A stretch of 64,000 bases of DNA from Microvelia longipes (Eukaryota; Arthropoda; Insecta; Hemiptera; Veliidae): NCBI GenBank assembly GCA_018340805.1, contig JACMZG010001911.1:56990811-57054810 (forward strand). The letters are read 5' to 3'. The stretch's first letter is position 1. Each line of letters opens with the position of its first letter. The position numbers and the translations under genes are program-made. Under the pieces are notes generated by a model that saw only the letters and a program-made list of their open reading frames with translations, searched no databases and was not told the origin of the DNA. Shown here piece by piece: positions 23,236 through 34,465 of the stretch.

Positions 23236-24357
23236 ACATTGTTATCAACTTCAAAATATTGTTTGATCGTGCTTACATTTTATACATAAAATGTATTATA
23301 TTTTATTCATAAAAGAGTGGCCATTCAGTGTTGCCTTGTTTAAAACTAGGAAACTTTTTGTCGTGAAAAGTGTGTTAGCAATGCTATTTTCACCTTACAA
23401 TATGGCGTCGGGCGCCAAAAACTACACGATATACTATAAAAATGTTGAGCGAAAATGAGGAAAAAGAAGAAATAAAATTACACAAAAATAACAAAATATT
23501 AAAGAACGTGCTTTAACAATAATAAAATATTGTCATCCGTATTATTTTATATGACAATAATGTTATTTGGCTATTTAGTATATTTGTGTATTGAAGGCTG
23601 TTTGTATCAAGGTCAAGCTTCCTCAACTGGTCAAGGTTAAAATTTAAATATCCAAAATACCAAGTTCCTTGTTTTGAGATTGTTTGCCGTAAACAACACT
23701 GTGTAATCTAGCGGGCTCTCTGTATAACCTATTATTTTCACTATTTTGGAATAATCAAAGGTTTTATTTGGCAATAAATCATATTTGTGCCAGATGTTGA
23801 TATTTTTTTGTACAAGAGTTTTATTTTAAAACAATGCTAATACTAAATTTGTTTGAAATGTTTTGAAATTCAATTTTGTTTGTTTATTCTGAAACATAAA
23901 CAACTTATCATTAATAACCTCTACTGTTACCTTCCCTTACTATACTGGGATGAATAAACACAAAGAAATGTTATCTGTTTTTACTATGTCTATAATTTTG
24001 TTATTTTTCGCTTAGAAATTCACTTAAACTAAATTTTTTCCAATATTCAATCTGACTTAATAAAATTTTATAACAGTTCTGATATGATTTTGAAAATCTG
24101 CTTTATCACTGCATACATCTTAATTGCATTGAATTATTTAATAGTTCATATAAAAATGTTTAAAAAATTACATTAATATTTATAATTTATAGTGAATATC
24201 GAATAATGCCTATTATAACTATAACATATGTTATAACAAGAGAAACAAGGTATCCATCACACATAAGTAAATAAATCTACAGATTTAAAAGACGTTAAAT
24301 TTGTGATGACAAATTTGACTTATTTGTCATTGTTTCAAAATTTAATAGGGCCTCTGT
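23236..24357. other. Unassigned AT-rich DNA
   Basis: No coding or repeat feature recognised. Confidence 0.4.
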
Positions 24358-24358
24358 A

Positions 24359-24441
<83 letters not shown>
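24358..24441. repeat. (TA)n microsatellite
   Basis: Uninterrupted TA array of about 42 units. Confidence 0.98.
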
Positions 24442-24443
<2 letters not shown>

Positions 24444-25244
24444 GCAAATGCGGGATGAAGTATTTTTAGCAACTTTGCTACAGCATCATAGAAACTGTAA
24501 AATTAATATTTTTTAAGGAAACATTATGTTTTCATCCTGCATCTTATTGCCTATTGATTCGTCTGTGTAATGAGGTGGTTAAATAATTAAAATTTATATA
24601 TTAAACGTTATTTTAAATTTTTTAAAACTTTCAATATTATATAATTTTTTAATAATGTTAATGTTAGCGCATCGTGAGATAATTTCCCTATTCTGAATAA
24701 ATCATAATTTAGGTGTTAAATATCTCGCATGTACCTCTGGTCTGACAAGCTATCAAACTTGTTAAGTATTCGTCACTGCTTGTATCTAAGGAAATTGCTT
24801 AGTATATTAATCATTCGAAAACTTCTCACTAATGGTTCTCAAAATCTATTATTCACAATAAATAGGCTGATATTGATTTCATAGGCTGTTCAATCTATTT
24901 ATCTATAAATCAAAGGTATTCTGCTTTTGAATATGCCTAACCCTTCCTATTCATGAGTTAACATTATAATTAGTATATAGCTCATTAGTTTTCAAGAAAG
25001 CTAATTTAAAGGCTTAGAATTAACTATAAAGGTTTAAAATTAATAACTATTAAGGTGATTAGTTTTACTTATCTTAGCATATTTGATGAATTTAGGGTTT
25101 TATCGTAAATTCTCGGAGAGGTACCGTGTAAGATAAAACGATAAAACTTACTGTTGTTAAGTTGACAATACAATTCAAGTTTAGGTTTCCATAACCCATT
25201 ATCATGCTTAAATGTTTATTATATTACATTTATATCTAATCGTT
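24442..25244. other. Unassigned AT-rich DNA
   Basis: No feature recognised. Confidence 0.4.
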
Positions 25245-26235
25245 CGCCATCTTCTATTAGTTATGGGCAGACATAACAAAGCTCGTCTTCAACTAGTTAT
25301 GGTCAAACATAACAAACGCTCGTATTCTACTAGTTCTATTCAAACATAACAAACGCTCGTATTCTACTAGTTCTGTTCAAACATAACAAAGCTCGTCTTC
25401 TACTAGTTATGGTCAAACATAACAAACGCTCGTATTATACTAGTTCTGTTCAAACATAACAAACGCTCGTCTTCTACTAGTTATGTTCAAACATAACAAA
25501 CGCTCGTCTTCCACTAGTTATGGTCAAATATAACAAAAGCTCCTCTTCCACTAGTTATGGTCAAATATAACAAAAGCTCCTCTTCCACTAGTTATGGTCA
25601 AATATAACAAACGCTCGTCTTCTACTAGTTATGTTCAAACATAACAAACGCTCGTCTTCTACTAGTTATGGTCAAATATAACAAACGCTCGTCTTCCACT
25701 AGGTATGGTCAAATATAACAAACTCGTCTTCTACTAGTTATGGTCAAACATCAAACGCTCGTATTATACTAGTTCTGTTCAAACATAACAAACGCTTGTC
25801 TTCTACTAGTTATGTTCAAACATAACAAACGCTCGTCTTCTACTAGTTATGTTCAAACATAACAAACGCTCCTCTTCCACTAGTTATGGTCAAATATAAC
25901 AAAAGCTCCTCTTCCACTAGTTATGGTCAAATATAACAAAAGCTCCTCTTCCACTAGTTATGGTCAAATATAACAAACGCTCGTCTTCTACTAGTTATGT
26001 TCAAACATAACAAACGCTCGTCTTCTACTAGTTATGGTCTATAATAACAAACGCTCGTCTTCCACTAGGTATGGTCAAATATAACAAACGCTCGTCTTCT
26101 ACTAGTTATGGTCAAACATAACAAACGCTCGTCTTCTACTAGTTATGGTCTATAATAACAAACGCTCATGAGCTACTTGTTATAGTCAAACGCTAATCTT
26201 CTACTATTTATGATTAACAAGACAAACGCTCATTT
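25245..26235. repeat. 37-bp minisatellite, ~26 copies
   Basis: Units of TACTAGTTATGGTCAAACAT followed by AACAAACGCTCGTCTTC. Variants are GTTCTGTTC for GTTATGGTC, AAAGCTCCTC for AACGCTCGTC, and CCACTAG for TACTAG. Multi-unit blocks carrying the same variants recur (e.g. around 25500-25730 and 25870-26090), evidence of unequal exchange over several units at once. No unique spacers, so it is not a CRISPR-like array. Confidence 0.97.
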
Positions 26236-26820
26236 ACCAGTTTTATCTCGTATATCATTAGAACTGTTAGAAAAAATTGAAGGTTACATAGTCCAATAGT
26301 AAAGATTATATTGTACTTCCTTGTGATATGGTACGCATAGTAAATGTAGTTAAATTAGCATTATGATATTAGTTAAAGCAATATGCTAAGAATCTATATT
26401 ATTATATTGGTACTGTGTGAAGTTTCTTGATTACATTTATGAATGTTTTATATTGTAGTTTTGTTTTAGTATTTAAATGAATTTGTCTTAATTTTTGAAT
26501 AATTGTCCGCGGGGTGCACTGGAACTGTGGCACACTTGATCCTTCTGTACACAATGTAACTGTGGTTCTTTTGAACTATGGTTCCTAAAAAATTAAAAAC
26601 AAAATGTTAAGTTTTGAACTGAGAGAAAAATAATAAACATGTGTAAAATGCCGCTTCTTGCGCTATTTTTAGTGAAGTTAAGTTGGATAGGTAAGCAGAT
26701 CCCCAAACAGTGATGCGAAATATAACATGCATATGTATATGTATGTATATGTATATTTTGCATTATTCGAATAATGCAAAATATACTTGTTTCATGATAT
26801 CTATACTGCAGACTTCTCTT
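26236..26820. other. Unassigned DNA
   Basis: A GC-richer patch at 26507-26585 has short internal repeats (GAACTGTGG, AACTGTGGTTC, GAACTATGGTTC). The reverse open frame 26826-26593 shows no domain. Confidence 0.4.
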
Positions 26821-26962
26821 AAACATCTAAAATAGTTCGAACATCTAAGCTTAAACATCTAAAATAATTCGAACATCTAAGCTTAAACATCTAAAATAGT
26901 TTGAACATCTAAGCTTAAACATCTAAAATAGTTCGAACATCTAAGCTTAAACATCTAAGCGA
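26821..26962. repeat. 32-bp tandem repeat, ~4.5 copies
   Basis: Units of AAACATCTAAAATAGTTCGA followed by ACATCTAAGCTT. Each unit is itself two related halves around ACATCTAA. The array ends where the LINE fragment at 26962 begins. Confidence 0.92.
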
Positions 26963-27340
26963 TTCGAAACCTATTATCAATGATAAACCCATTCATATTT
27001 TCTATTGAGGGACAGTTACATATATTTGTATTTAGGGATAGACTACATTCACAATCGTGACTTATTATATTATTAATCGCAATTGGCTGACCTGATTTAT
27101 TTTGGGAGAAGGTTATAAATTTGGTTTTTTGGGTGTTAAGATAAAATAAGTCATAGTGCAGCCATTTATTAATTAATTTAAGCTTTTGTTCAGCATTACT
27201 AACGGCTTCTTCCCATGAATCACCAGTAAATATTAGAAATGTGTCATCAGCAAAACCTATTCTATCACCTCTTTCTTATTCATATGAATAAGTATTGTTT
27301 AAGTATCGTAATGCTGACCTAATATTGAACTATAACTCGA
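26960..27340 (-). mobile_element. LINE RT fragment with FADD motif
   Basis: The reverse strand is open from 27280 to a stop at 26960 (about 106 codons). It reads IGFADDTFLIF, then W..A...AEQKLKLINKWL and LFYLNTQKTKFITF. This is the canonical FADD catalytic motif C and following region of a LINE reverse transcriptase, probably CR1/jockey-like. Upstream, SALRYLN at about 27330-27295 is the expected preceding block, but a ~20-bp insertion with a stop separates it. There is no ATG start. It is a pseudogene fragment, and motifs A and B and the endonuclease are missing. Confidence 0.85.
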
Positions 27341-27429
27341 ATTCCATTCCATTCTTGATGTTTTAATTTAACTAATTAAATTAGTTTAACCAATTTAACT
27401 AATTTTTCTTATTCACATGAATAAGAAAA

Positions 27430-27540
27430 AGGTTAATGATCGATATCGCTGTTAAATTACAACTTCCTGATGAAAGTCAAGTTATAGTTTAATATTAGGT
27501 CAGCATTACGATACTTAAACAAACCAGGTGTCAGATAGGA
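27430..27540 (+). mobile_element. LINE RT fragment, opposite orientation
   Basis: Forward-strand copy of the same polymerase region. SALRYLNKPGVR is encoded at 27502-27537, followed by a stop where the minus copy continues into IGFADD. The shared 41 bases (27297-27337 against 27480-27520, one mismatch) form an inverted repeat. A separate small palindrome, TTTTTCTTATTCA, two bases, then its complement, lies at 27404-27431. Confidence 0.7.
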
Positions 27541-28071
27541 TTGTATAGAAATTATAGCTCAAAACTACGCGCTAGGGTTGCGTGGGAGACATGAAATTTC
27601 CAAGGTACGGACCACTGGTTACCTAACAGTCAGCTGGGTACCACCTGCTTTACAAAGGTTCTAAAGGTACGAACCTCCCTTTTCATCTATGACCCTTTTT
27701 TCTGCTACTACTTCAAAATACTAGTTGTGAGTAACGATCACTTTCTCTTAAAGTTCTATTCAACATTTAACCCTTTTTGATTTTAAAAACCCATATTTAT
27801 ATGCAAAGTTGTATAATTATAGATTATGGGTTTACATTAGTATGTGTTACTTTCCTTTGAAAAGTATTTAACTTTTATTAAATGGACCCTGAAATGTATT
27901 GAAATTAAAATCTATTTATTTAATGTTTAACATGTTAAACTTATATTAATTAAAGATCTTTGATTTTTTTTACACACTTAGTTTACATTTAAACTATTTA
28001 TTTTTTGGCAAATAAAGTTATATTATTATTATTATTATTTTAAAAACATAAATGAGGATTTTTTTATTTTC
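27541..28071. other. Unassigned DNA
   Basis: A GC-richer patch lies at 27560-27680, followed by AT-rich sequence and a (TTA)n run near 28021-28040. No feature assigned. Confidence 0.4.
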
Positions 28072-28842
28072 CTCGATTTGTAGGTGTATAAGAAAAGTAT
28101 TGCGTTTGCGAAAAAATCCAAAACCGGGATGAAACCGAAATTATCTGTTCCATGTGTTTTCAAGGCCTCTTAAGTGGTTTTTACAAAGTTGTTTGGTTGT
28201 TGTGTGTGTGTGTGTTGTGTGTGTGTGTGTGTGTGTGTGTGTAGGTCTGTTATCATCATGGCTCAGTGCATCATCAGTGTATTTATGCAAGAGAGTTGAA
28301 ACTTTGTACTAAAGTCTATAAATGTAGTTGTGCTATTCGGAAAATATTTTAATGACGTCATTAACCTGCAATAATGATTCAGCAAAAATTTTGAATAATC
28401 ATAAAACGCAGAGAAATGATGCAATCGTATTGGGATTTTTTTTTCGTATTTTAAGTCTTCATAAGACTTAACTATTTGAAGTTTCATTTTATTATCAGCA
28501 TTAGTTCAATTTTGATCAAATGACTTTTTACGTTTTTTTTTTAAATGCCAAAAATTGGAAAATAATCCAATTGAGTTGAAATTTGGTATAAGTGTATACT
28601 TAAACGTAATAAATAAAAACTCCACGTTTCGTTTAATACGACAAGTATATGGTTTTTGTTGGATCACAAAAGTTAAGCAGCATCGAGCGTGGTCAGCGAA
28701 ACGGATGTATAAACTATCTGAGGACGAGCGAAGCGTGTCCGAATGCGTGTTGCAGTATAAAATTAACGACTTGTATATTGTGTACGAGCGTAGCGAATCC
28801 GATGTGACAAGGAAAAGTTGCGAGGTACCCCGTACCCGATAT
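28072..28842 (+). repeat. 5S-type repeat, near full length
   Basis: One of the two most complete copies. Order: AAGTATTGCGTTTGCGAAAA; ACCGGGATGAAACC; a GT-rich run (28199-28242); AATGACGTCATTAACC at 28351-28366; ATTATCAGCATTAGTTCAAT; a 5S-rRNA-like block at 28652-28704 (GGATCAC, AAAGTTAAGCAGCATCGAGC, GTGGTCAG); two GACGAGCGAAGCG-like blocks; and the terminal GAGGTACCCCGTACCCGAT. The open frame 28555-28884 crosses these blocks and is not a gene. The 5S-like block corresponds to the internal promoter part of animal 5S genes, so a Pol III origin is plausible. Confidence 0.88.
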
Positions 28843-29327
28843 TTGTTTATAGTATTTTATTCAAATTATATAATAAGTTCATAGTATTTTATTTTAATTG
28901 ACCTAGTTTCAATCAGAATATTGATTATTTCATTCATTAATCTTAAGCCTTTATTGTTATTTTATTGAGCCATTTGTACTGAGGCGAGAATTGTAATCCT
29001 TGATAGCACTCTCCATTTATAAGGCACGTTCCTCTCTTTCCCTCAAGGAAATAAAAAGAAAAAAAATATCATTTTTTTGTATCGATTCCAACCAGTTTTT
29101 ACTCATTTAAGTGAAAATTTAATGAATTTATTTATTTTGTTTTAATAAAAAAATATCTGTTAGTGGTGGTTTTTATGGATGATATTATTTTGATGTTCCA
29201 TCCTTGTTAGTAAAATAGTCTAGAAGAAAATTATAGTCTATCTATTTATTTCTAAAGATAACAGCATTAGGGGTACTACAGTATCATACTTAAAATAGTA
29301 AATTTTTTCACTTATATTGTTGTGCTG

Positions 29328-29328
<1 letters not shown>
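28843..29328. other. Unassigned AT-rich DNA
   Basis: No feature recognised. Confidence 0.4.
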
Positions 29329-29397
<69 letters not shown>

Positions 29398-29405
29398 ATA
29401 TTTAT
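29329..29405. repeat. (TA)n microsatellite
   Basis: Imperfect TA array with AATATATAATA breaks at its end. Confidence 0.95.
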
Positions 29406-29572
29406 AATATCCACTATAGAATTTGTAAAAATTAAACTTACAATAATGTAATTAAAAGTGATAGCCCTTAGTAAGTGATAAAACACTTAGAGCGAGAGCT
29501 CTGACTCTATAGTTTTTCGTTATATATGTTATATATTTAAAGTAGTAAACAATTTTTTATAATATAATATAA

Positions 29573-29574
29573 AA

Positions 29575-29628
<54 letters not shown>
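29573..29628. repeat. (TA)n microsatellite
   Basis: TA array about 170 bp after the previous one. Confidence 0.95.
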
Positions 29629-29630
<2 letters not shown>

Positions 29631-29810
29631 TTATAATAATTAAATATATAGTCAATAAATATTCTCCTAGAATCTTTGATAAGTAATAAAGATAAATAGA
29701 TTAGTTGTTGTAATTTTATAAAAAAAATATATAAATCAACCTAGTTGCCTTGATTAAATCATTAGTTGTTTTGACGGAGATTTTGTGGTATAGACTCACC
29801 ATAATGTTAA

Positions 29811-30105
29811 ATAAAAAACACACTAGAATTAAAAACAGGTAATATATTGTCAACCACAATAGTATAAAAAAATATAACTGACCGGTCAGTTATATCATTA
29901 ACAGTCATCAGAGCTGTTGATGACTCTCTCATCTCATCATCATGAGAGACTCACACACTTTACACAAACTTTACAGACTGTTTACAGTATGTATGTAAAC
30001 AGCTCTGATGATGACGTAAAGTCGAAACCTGTCAGTTATATTTTTTTCTACTATTGTGGTTGACAATATATTAATTGTTTTTAAGTGTGTTTTTTTTTTA
30101 TCAAA
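29811..30105. mobile_element. Inverted-repeat element with hammerhead-like core
   Basis: Arms of about 85-110 bp (29811-29925 and 29998-30105) share AATATATTGTCAACCACAAT, ATATAACTGAC and CAGAGCTGTT. The right arm contains CTGATGA (30005-30011), a spacer T, the stem GAC-GTAAA-GTC and GAAA (30024-30027), followed by CCTGTCAGTT. This layout resembles a hammerhead ribozyme core, a motif known in Penelope-like elements. The left arm has the CATCAG side but lacks the GAAA side. No coding sequence. Confidence 0.65.
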
Positions 30106-31227
30106 CATCACGGCCAGTTTTAGCCGATATGTTTCCGAATAGTTAAAAAACATGAAACAAAAATTATTTATGAATTCATCTTCTATTTTTTACGAACAGA
30201 ATTACTTTGTTCATTGAATTTATTTAGCCCTAGCTTGTCCTACTTATTATCTCTATACTTGTTCTTATTGATTGTTTCATATTTTTCCCTTATTAAAAGT
30301 TTCAAGGTTCCATCCTTCCAGTTAAACCTTGGTCTCATCCTCATTTTTTCAAGGATTATTTGATTTTTTTCTATTTTACTTATTTTCTCTCTTTAATAAA
30401 AATTCTTTTCATTTCTATCGATTTTTTTACTTGTTGAAAATTCAATGACGACAACGCAAATCCTTCTAAATATACTTCAAATATAGATCCTTTTACTTTC
30501 TCTGATAAAAAGTGAAAGAAGTATAGTGTTAAAGCTGAATTTTAAAATGTAGTGCTCGGCCTATTTTTGTTTTTATTATACATAATACATTCAAATTTTA
30601 TTTAAAACATATAGTTGTAATAACATTTAATTGTGCTTTTTATAAACTTAATTGCAAAACAAAATCTATTATGTCATTCATTTTAAAATACCATTAATAG
30701 GAAAAAAGATATTAGTCGACATATATAATTACAAAATAAAAAATATATTAAAGGGCACTTGGAATGAAGGGCATTGGCTCAAGGACAATATCCCTACCAA
30801 GGTTTACAAGCCTTCTCTGTCTAACCCACTCTATTCTCTCACACATTAACAAGTTTCCCTTTTCATTCAATTTCCATTCCTTATTTCATGATATTATTAA
30901 TACGCGCACCACTTTCCTTACTTTCATCTGGGTAAGTGTTAATACAGATTTGTCTATTATATCAATTTATTATTCTTATTATTATTTTAGGATTACATTA
31001 TTTTTTTTAATTTTATAATGAGTTTTTTTTGCATTTGTTATTCTTAAGTATAATAAAAAAAGTTAGGCATTTTGCCCATTTTCTCCTAATCTATTGTAAT
31101 ATTAATAAAAATTATATGCAAGTTTTTATTACTCCTTTTTCTATTTTTTAGCGAATTTTCAAAAAAATGAGTGTTTGATTTAAGTGTTTTAGAGAGGGGG
31201 CATTTTTCAAATGGAGAATCCGGATAA
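30106..31227. other. Unassigned AT-rich DNA
   Basis: Open frames at 30652-30849 and 30764-31018 have no recognisable domain. A TAGCGAATTTTC motif of the dispersed type occurs at 31151. Confidence 0.4.
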
Positions 31228-31241
31228 TATATATATATAAT

Positions 31242-31277
<36 letters not shown>
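31228..31277. repeat. (TA)n microsatellite
   Basis: TA array directly before a 5S-type family fragment. Confidence 0.95.
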
Positions 31278-31289
31278 AATGTATGTCTA

Positions 31290-31500
31290 TTGAGATCTAG
31301 ACGTTTCTATGACGCACGATAACATTCGGACGCTTTCTCGGATCTGATCGAAACTCGGTACAAAAATCAATCTTGTTAATGCTGGGAACCAAAATATGAA
31401 TTCATAGGTGTAGTTGTGCTATTTGGAAAAATTTTTTTGACGTCATTAGTCTACAATAATGACTCAGCAATTTTTTTAAAAAAAAGTAACCTGAGAAGTA
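31290..31500 (+). repeat. 5S-type family fragment, variant 5' part
   Basis: Has CACGATAACATTCGGACGCT (as at 23120), then GGTACAAAAATCAATCTT, GTGTAGTTGTGCTATTTGG and TGACGTCATTAGTC, which match the middle of the full-length copies. The 5S-like block and 3' end are absent. Confidence 0.65.
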
Positions 31501-31544
31501 GCGTCACATTTTGTTATTTAACTTTTATAATGCGCATATTTATT

Positions 31545-31786
31545 CTATAGATCAGTGGCGTAGCCAGGGGGGGCTGAGGGGGCTTCAGCCCCCCCCCGAA
31601 ATTTTACATAACCTAACCCGCAATAAATATGTGAAAAAAAAAAAAACCAAAAAAAAATATAAAATAAATAAATTACATAACATATATTTTTTAACAGTGA
31701 ACTTATAATATTAATATCATATATATAAAAAAATATACCATGAAATTGAAAGATATAAAAAATAATTTGAAAACATTGCCCAATAT

Positions 31787-31842
<56 letters not shown>

Positions 31843-31862
31843 TATTATATATATATATATAT

Positions 31863-31946
<84 letters not shown>

Positions 31947-31984
31947 TATATATATATATAATATATATTATATATATATATATA

Positions 31985-32037
<53 letters not shown>

Positions 32038-32077
32038 CCCTCCGAAATTAAATCCTGGCTACGCCACTGCTATAGAT
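31545..32077. mobile_element. hAT-like element with (TA)n core, 8-bp TSD
   Basis: A 517-bp element (31553-32069) with terminal inverted repeats CAGTGGCGTAGCCAGG at the left and CCTGGCTACGCCACTG at the right. It is flanked by a perfect 8-bp duplication, CTATAGAT (31545-31552 and 32070-32077). The terminal CAGTG and 8-bp duplication agree with the hAT pattern. The interior is non-coding: a poly-G/poly-C hairpin near 31568-31600, an A-rich stretch and a ~247-bp TA array (31788-32034) that has probably expanded since insertion. No transposase. Confidence 0.92.
31788..32034. repeat. (TA)n microsatellite inside the hAT-like element
   Basis: The longest TA array in the window, with scattered ATTATA breaks. 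Both flanks are the hAT-like element's own sequence. Confidence 0.97.
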
Positions 32078-33230
32078 TATACAATGCACGGGGCATTATT
32101 AGTTATCACTTGAAGCACAGTTTATACTAACTGTTAGCGCATTTTCTTTGAAAAATTCAACAAAATTAAGTAACAAGTGGTGACGCAACACCTCAGGTTA
32201 AAAAGAACTTATTAAAAAACTTAGGCAAGAAAGCACGCGTTTTAAAGAAAATTCGACCGGATTTTGGACCTTCGCGTCTGAATTATTTTGAACTTATGAA
32301 CTTATATACTGTTAATCCATCAATAAAAAATTAACGCTGGTACCAAGATTAAAACCTGGGAATCCTGGTTTGTAGTATTTTGAGTGGCCCTATGGATTTA
32401 GCGCCCCAAGAAACTTGGAAACCGATACCGTACTTGAAATTTTATGTTTACCGACTGTATTTTCTTAAAGGAGGGGCTAATTTTAAACCCGGAGGGGGAC
32501 CTGCTCCTAGCTCCCCGTAGGATCGCCTATGCTTATAGCAGTATTGTTTAATTAAAATTCGATATAATCATTTTCGTGGAAGCAGAAGCCCGTCTTATTT
32601 TCTCTAGAGTTGATAATCCAATCTTAATCGTAGCAAGATAATTTTCTATTCATACAACAGTTTAAATCCCGTGCCTGACCTAACAAAAGGTGGCACGTGG
32701 CATAGGTATAAAACTTGCATGTGAATTACATGAAGCTCTCTCTATAAAAACTAAGTTTAAACTTCAACAAACTTTGTCACTCTAAAAATGAAGGTTTTCC
32801 TAAAGTTCAAATAAACTAATTAAAATTAAATAACAGACCTATTAAATATTTTCAAGCTGGGTTTGAACTAATTAGGAGTGAAATATATTTTTCATTAAAT
32901 TAATACAATGCAATATTTATTATTTTAATTTAAATGGCAAATGCTTTTTTATCTTCTAAGAATCTATTAAAAATATTTTTCCGACCTCGTTGTCTTAGAT
33001 CAATTCAAAAATATTTCCTTTATAGCGGATTTTTGTAAAATAATCTTATAAATTTTGTATTATTTTATAATGTTTTATTTATTAATATTTTGGTTAATAC
33101 TTATTAATAATTAGAGTAAAACTACAACTACAGAATTAAATTGGTTACAGCTGTTTGTGTCAGGTCTCAAACCATCCTAAGGCATAAACTAAGTTTACGT
33201 TAGAACAATATCAAATAATCACAATTAACA
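32078..33230. other. Unassigned DNA
   Basis: GC-richer, possibly old transposon sequence at 32250-32540. The rest is AT-rich. A GCGCATTTTCTTTGAAAAAT motif of the dispersed type occurs near 32136. No coding frame recognised. Confidence 0.4.
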
Positions 33231-33330
33231 TTATTTATTTATTTATTTATTCATATACGGGACCTTGGTCCTTTTACTAAGTACAATAAAATATTACACA
33301 AGTATTAATTATTCTTAACATACACAAAAT
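33231..33330 (-). mobile_element. Probable LINE 3' tail
   Basis: On the reverse strand GTAAAAGGACCAAGGTCCCG and TATATGAATAA lead into an (ATAA)n tail at 33232-33254. The layout, a short 3' end with a tetranucleotide tail, suggests a truncated LINE. No coding residues remain to assign it. Confidence 0.4.
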
Positions 33331-34327
33331 ACAAAAATAATTATATCGATAATCAGAAAAATAATATAAAATAATAATAATATCTAAAATAATAATATAT
33401 AAAAAATTATATTATTTTATTTATTTATTTATATTTTTATTTTATTTTTTTTTATTTAAAGAAAGACAAGACTTTAATTAATACAATAAAAATATTATGG
33501 TCCAAAATGCCATAAAAATATCTCATATAAGTTCATAGGCTAACAAAATTACTTTTATGTAATTATTAGGTTAAAACTAATTAGGGCTTAACTCAAATTG
33601 CAAAATTAAAGCACTCAATCTCATTTTGAAATTTCAGTTTTCTTTAATTTTGTACGAAATTTTTCTACATAACATTTCATTTTAATTTAATTGTATAATT
33701 TTTATTTTGTCTAATGGAAATATTTTCTTTTGTTGACAGGTATTTTTGAAGTTCAATTTGATAAATTTAAGTCTATCATAACGTCAACTTTTAATGTAAG
33801 TTTTAATCATTTAACTAATGCTGGAAGAAAAATATTTAGATTCTCGCGTTAACTTTTTTTTGTTATCACGTTGGCAGTCCACCTGATATTTGTTTTAGTT
33901 TATTATCAATATATAACGTGATTATATAGGGCTCAATAACCCTTGGAGATCCATGGGTCTGTCAAGGATACTTCTTCTGACATAGTGTTCTAGATATTCT
34001 ATCTTTACATACCTTTATTCTTTAAAGATTATGGTTTTAAAGCTATTTCTGTAATCTACACAGAAGACATATTTTTATCGAACTTGTGTGATGATATTTT
34101 TGCTTTTATATCGTTATCAGAGTCATACACGTGATAAAAGACTTAATAGATTTAGGAGGTGTCTGTGTCATATGATGTTTATACTTCTTGTAACTACCTT
34201 ATTGTCTTTAATCATTGACAAATTTTACCGATATATTAATGATACGAGTTATTGTCAGCGGTAATTGCCATGAAAATTTATGTCTGCTGGTACATGATTA
34301 ATCAAACATCTCGCTACCACTGTTGGA
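33331..34327. other. Unassigned AT-rich DNA
   Basis: A second (TTTA)-rich stretch at 33415-33460 may be another retroelement tail. Nothing else recognised. Confidence 0.4.
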
Positions 34328-34465
34328 TGCATCTTCAGGGATGTAGGACATCATAGATTTATCACAATGCTCTACAAAACAGTTCAGTTTCGAAGAGCAT
34401 TGTGTTTTTATTAATGTCTTGCATCCCTGAAGATGCCTCTCACTCTGGAAGGGGAAACGTCAGGT
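34328..34465 (+). other. Hairpin with hammerhead-like core
   Basis: Inverted repeats GCATCTTCAGGGATG (left, from 34330) and CATCCCTGAAGATGC (right, 34422-34436) enclose a second pair, CACAATGCTCT and AGAGCATTGTG. The right arm carries CTGAAGA (34427-34433), T, a 19-base intervening segment with a possible CCT/AGG stem, then GAAAC (34454-34458). It resembles the loci at 30005 and 38862. It may be a terminal repeat of a Penelope-like element. Catalytic competence is not shown. Confidence 0.55.

Noticed and set aside
25245..26235. Regular ~37-bp periodic array resembling a CRISPR
   Set aside because: Units are contiguous with no unique spacers and the sequence is eukaryotic; it is a minisatellite.
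28555..28884. 109-residue frame as a small gene
   Set aside because: It crosses the 5S-like and GCGAGTCC blocks of a 5S-type repeat, and other copies do not keep the frame.
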